From assembly GCA_943328885.2 (NCBI GenBank), contig CALQBT020000116.1:1-7556 (forward strand): 7,556 bases of DNA, given 5' to 3'. The DNA is from Bordetella parapertussis. Its GTDB lineage: Bacteria; Pseudomonadota; Gammaproteobacteria; Burkholderiales; Burkholderiaceae_C. The position numbers and the translations under genes were made by a program. Shown here piece by piece: positions 5,789-7,556 of this stretch (positions are counted from its first letter, which is position 1; each line of letters begins with the position of its first letter). The notes under the pieces are model-generated. The model saw nothing but the letters and a program-made list of their open reading frames with translations. It was not told the DNA's origin and did not search any database.

Positions 5789-6380
5789 GGCGCGCGACGC
5801 CAATCATCGAATCCTGGCTTACGAGCTCCGCGAGCCTTTCCTCGGACCAGCCGATGCTCTGGGGCGGCTGCAGCGGCAGCACCATGTAGCGCGTGTCGGC
5901 GGTGGTGTCCCAGACACGGATCTCGACCTCTGGCGGCAGGGCGAGCCCCATTTCCCTGAGGACGGTGCGCGATTCGCGCACCGCGCGCGCGCGGTACTCG
6001 AGGTCCTTGTACCAGTCCGGTGGCAGGCCGATGATCGTGAAGGCAGTGCACGAGCAAAGCGTGCAGCAGATGACGTTGTGCACCGTTGCGGTGTTTTCCA
6101 GCGTCACCAGATGACGGTGGTGGGGCGGCATGGACAGCCCCAGTTCACTGACCGCCTCGCGGCCGTTGGCGAACAGCCTCTGCTTGAAGGCCGCATCGGT
6201 CCACGCTCTGGCCACCACGCGCGCACCGTTGCGCGGCACCCATTGCTCTTCCACCAGATGATTGGCCTGCTCGATGAACTCGGCCGGCTTCATGCCGCGC
6301 TCTTCCAGCACGGACTGGATGGCGTCGACGCGGCGCTCCACTGGCGCGGTAGTCCCCGGCGCGTGATGATGTTCGGCCAT
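5784..6380 (-). CDS. nthA: Nitrile hydratase alpha subunit
   Basis: 198 residues from the ATG at 6380-6378, chosen because GGGGGA sits 5 bases upstream and because the length matches the family (about 200); a longer frame reaches further up but adds no recognisable sequence. The metal-binding motif is CTLCSC (Cys106, Cys109, Cys111), inside VICCTLCSCTAF; the middle and last cysteines are the ones oxidised to sulfinate and sulfenate in known enzymes. Downstream are GLPPDWYKDLEYRAR, VRESRTVLREMG, VRVWDTTADTRYMVLP-like sequence (written here as EIRVWDTTADTRYMVLP) and the end IGVARL. The Thr after the first cysteine is the cobalt-type residue, whereas CSCT followed by a non-aromatic-proline segment is nearer iron-type enzymes. 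The extra Cys105 and Phe114 in place of the usual Trp are odd. With beta, it converts nitriles to amides in the cytoplasm. No activator gene (P47K/CobW-like or P14K-like) lies in the window. Confidence 0.92.
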   Translation of the reverse strand: MAEHHHAPGTTAPVERRVDAIQSVLEERGMKPAEFIEQANHLVEEQWVPRNGARVVARAWTDAAFKQRLFANGREAVSELGLSMPPHHRHLVTLENTATVHNVICCTLCSCTAFTIIGLPPDWYKDLEYRARAVRESRTVLREMGLALPPEVEIRVWDTTADTRYMVLPLQPPQSIGWSEERLAELVSQDSMIGVARL

Positions 6381-6618
6381 GATGTTCCCCCATGGCCCGC
6401 ATACTATCCGACCCAGGCGGGACTGATATTCAAACGGAAGTCGCCGCAAGCGGCAGGGAATTTACTCGCAGTGATTCAAGTGTGGCCACGGGCCTCGGCC
6501 GCCGTGCCTGGATCAGCAGCGCGTTTGCCGCGCATCTCCGCGCCTCCCGGTGCGGGCCGCCGGCCTACCATTTGCCTGCCGCGCCGCGTCCTGCCTGCGG
6601 CCAACCCACGGAGGCAAG
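6381..6618. promoter_or_regulatory. Divergent promoter region of nitrile hydratase and BLUF genes
   Basis: This 238-base gap separates two divergently transcribed genes, so it should hold a promoter for each. On the nitrile hydratase side the sequence is less GC-rich; TTGAAT (minus strand, about 6434-6429) and GATAGT/TAGTAT (about 6410-6403) are possible -35 and -10 elements, but the spacing of 19-21 bases is poor. A short perfect palindrome GCCGC-AA-GCGGC-type element lies at 6443-6454 and could be an operator half. The BLUF side is GC-rich, with no clear promoter and GGAGG at 6610-6614 as its ribosome-binding site. Confidence 0.4.
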
Positions 6619-7083
6619 ATGCTTTCAAGACTGATCTACGCAAGCGAAGCGACCGAAGCGCTGAACCCCGAAAAGGTGGCGACGCTGCTCACCCAGGCCC
6701 GCAGCCACAACGAGCGGCGCGACATCACCGGCATGTTGATCTTCAACAGCCGTTGTTTCCTGCAGGTGCTCGAGGGCGACCGCGAGCCTCTGAACGACTT
6801 GTACGGCCGCCTGACGCACGACACGCGCCACCGCCGCCTGCTGCTGCTGGGTTTCGAGACGATCGGCGAGCGCCTGTTTCCAGGCTGGAGCATGGGTTTC
6901 GCGGCGGCAGATGCCTCGCAGCGCACCGAGTACCTGCGCTTCGGCGCCACCAGCCAGTTCGACCCCTACCGCATGACCGGCCCGGCCGCGCTCGGGCTGC
7001 TGACGACCTGGGGCCGCGCGGCCACGTCGGCCGAGCGCGCCAAGGGGCAAGCGACCTTGCAGCCAGTCGCGGCAGCCGGCTGA
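6619..7083 (+). CDS. Short BLUF-domain blue-light photoreceptor
   Basis: 154 residues; the ATG follows GGAGG by four bases, and the BLUF domain begins immediately (LIYAS), fixing the start. FAD-binding and photocycle residues match the family: Tyr7, Asn31 in ARSHNERRDITGML, Gln49 in FLQVLEG, and Trp90 and Met92 in FPGWSMGF; these correspond to AppA Tyr21, Asn45, Gln63, Trp104 and Met106. The conserved LYGRLTHDTRHRRL (61-74) is also present. After the domain (about 1-95) only ~60 residues remain, with no EAL, GGDEF or other output domain, so this is a stand-alone short BLUF protein of the PixD/BlrB/YcgF-N type that signals by binding a partner. The partner is not identifiable here. It is transcribed away from the nitrile hydratase operon from a shared gap. 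Confidence 0.93.
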   Translation: MLSRLIYASEATEALNPEKVATLLTQARSHNERRDITGMLIFNSRCFLQVLEGDREPLNDLYGRLTHDTRHRRLLLLGFETIGERLFPGWSMGFAAADASQRTEYLRFGATSQFDPYRMTGPAALGLLTTWGRAATSAERAKGQATLQPVAAAG

Positions 7084-7371
7084 TCAGCGCTCGCGTTCGA
7101 TCGAACAGGCACGGCATTCGGCTTTCGGCCCAGTGCTGCCGGTCGTAGCGCAAAGCCCGGGGTCACCCATTCCCGCATTCCCGTTAGGTTTGATGGGCGG
7201 TAGAACACGCTCCAGAATCAAGCGGGCAGCTTGCACGTCTACGGCTTTGGCGGCCGTCACCAGTCTGGCCAAAATCTCTGGCGCATCGCTCATGATGGAT
7301 TTGCGCAGCTTGGTGATTTCAGACTGACCCGGTGGCCTGCCACTGGGGTCGCCTGTCTGGCCTGGGCGCGC
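7084..7371 (-). pseudogene. Start-less fragment resembling DUF5681-type element proteins
   Basis: On the minus strand, in frame directly behind the stress-protein stop, 95 codons read through RPGQTGDPSGRPPGQSEI, an LRKSIMSDAPEILARLV segment and AARLILERVLPPIKP, ending at TGA. The Gly/Pro/Arg-rich opening (PGQ-[ST]-G-[ND]-P-[SA]-GRP) and the amphipathic helix ending in L-x-x-x-L-x-R-[VL]-L-P-P match the pattern I associate with DUF5681-like proteins of phages and integrative elements. No ATG, GTG or TTG lies between the upstream stop and the opening motif; the first ATG (7293-7291) falls after it and lacks a Shine-Dalgarno, so the 5' end appears lost. After VLPPIKP the sequence (NGNAGMGDPG...) no longer looks typical, so the 3' end is probably also altered. 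Its stop abuts the BLUF stop. A functional short protein from 7293 (69 residues) cannot be excluded. Confidence 0.5.
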
Positions 7372-7556
7372 TCAGTCCGCGGCGATCAGCAGCGCCGCGA
7401 TGCTCGCGCAGATGCCTGCGGGCACGCCGTAACGTTTCAGCAAGGAGGCGCGGTCACCGGCAACGACCTGCACGGGAATGTTGGCGATTTCCATCAATTG
7501 AGTGGTCAGCGAGCGGTGGAACAGGCGCGCGAGCAAGGGCATGCGCGTGCTGCCCA
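7372..7556 (-). CDS. Universal stress protein, UspA family (C-terminal part; 5' end outside window)
   Basis: 61 codons of a minus-strand gene entering from the right edge and stopping at 7374-7372. It reads GSTRMPLLARLFHRSLTTQL, then MEIANIPVQVVAGD and a tail rich in Ala and Leu. This matches the end of a UspA domain: the G-(x)-(x)-R-x-P-L-x-R-L-x-x-x-S nucleotide-loop region, the helix, and the last strand with I-P-V-x-V-V. The usual Gly-Ser at the loop end is HRS here, and the expected second loop glycine is not seen, so ATP binding is uncertain. About 20 extra residues follow the last strand (KRYGVPAGICASIAALLIAA), hydrophobic enough to be a short membrane-associated helix. Most of the gene is outside, so subfamily cannot be judged. 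Confidence 0.72.
   Translation of the reverse strand, partial: GSTRMPLLARLFHRSLTTQLMEIANIPVQVVAGDRASLLKRYGVPAGICASIAALLIAAD

Noticed and set aside
6381..6449. N-terminal extension of nitrile hydratase alpha (23 more codons)
   Set aside because: The added residues are not family-like and the internal ATG has a strong GGGGGA at the right distance.
6078..7148. Plus-strand frame of 356 codons across nitrile hydratase alpha and BLUF
   Set aside because: It is out of frame with both well-supported genes and has no recognisable motif.

Overview
The window is very GC-rich and densely coded. Its gene content (diheme cytochrome c with cytochrome b561, a QseBC/TctDE-like two-component pair, nitrile hydratase, a BLUF photosensor) points to a betaproteobacterium, most likely of the order Burkholderiales. 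That placement is inferred from composition and gene types, not from a marker gene.

Layout. (1) Bases 1-3379, plus strand: a compact, probably single operon. It encodes the 3' part of an exported diheme cytochrome c (DHC family), a membrane cytochrome b561-type protein, an OmpR-class response regulator and its histidine kinase. The first pair and the last pair each overlap by four bases (ATGA). DHC and its cytochrome b are known elsewhere as an electron-transfer branch that can feed the oxygen-binding cytochrome SHP; the two-component pair presumably controls or senses this branch. (2) Bases 3380-3511: a short minus-strand remnant of the C-terminus of an acyl-CoA ligase, carrying a perfect 16-bp inverted repeat. 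(3) Bases 3512-4717, minus strand: an intact beta-lactamase-fold serine hydrolase, visibly less GC-rich than its surroundings. (4) Bases 4718-5111: no gene, but two groups of repeats that look like insertion-sequence ends (IS21-like) without a transposase. (5) Bases 5112-6380, minus strand: nitrile hydratase beta (downstream) and alpha (upstream), separated by 54 bases that contain paired 7-bp repeats. (6) Bases 6381-6618: divergent promoter region. (7) Bases 6619-7083, plus strand: a small BLUF blue-light receptor. (8) Bases 7084-7371, minus strand: a start-less fragment resembling DUF5681-type phage or integrative-element proteins, directly behind (9) the C-terminus of a UspA-type universal stress protein, which runs off the right edge.

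Interpretation. The left operon and the flanking nitrile hydratase, BLUF and stress genes are ordinary intact genes. The middle (3380-5111) reads as a rearranged accessory segment: a ligase cut down to its last ~40 codons, a foldback repeat at the break, a compositionally different hydrolase and orphan IS-like ends. The most unusual points are the foldback junction, the orphan repeats, the mixed character of the nitrile hydratase metal site, and the divergent pairing of a light receptor with nitrile hydratase. No clearly new multi-gene defence or mobile system is visible.
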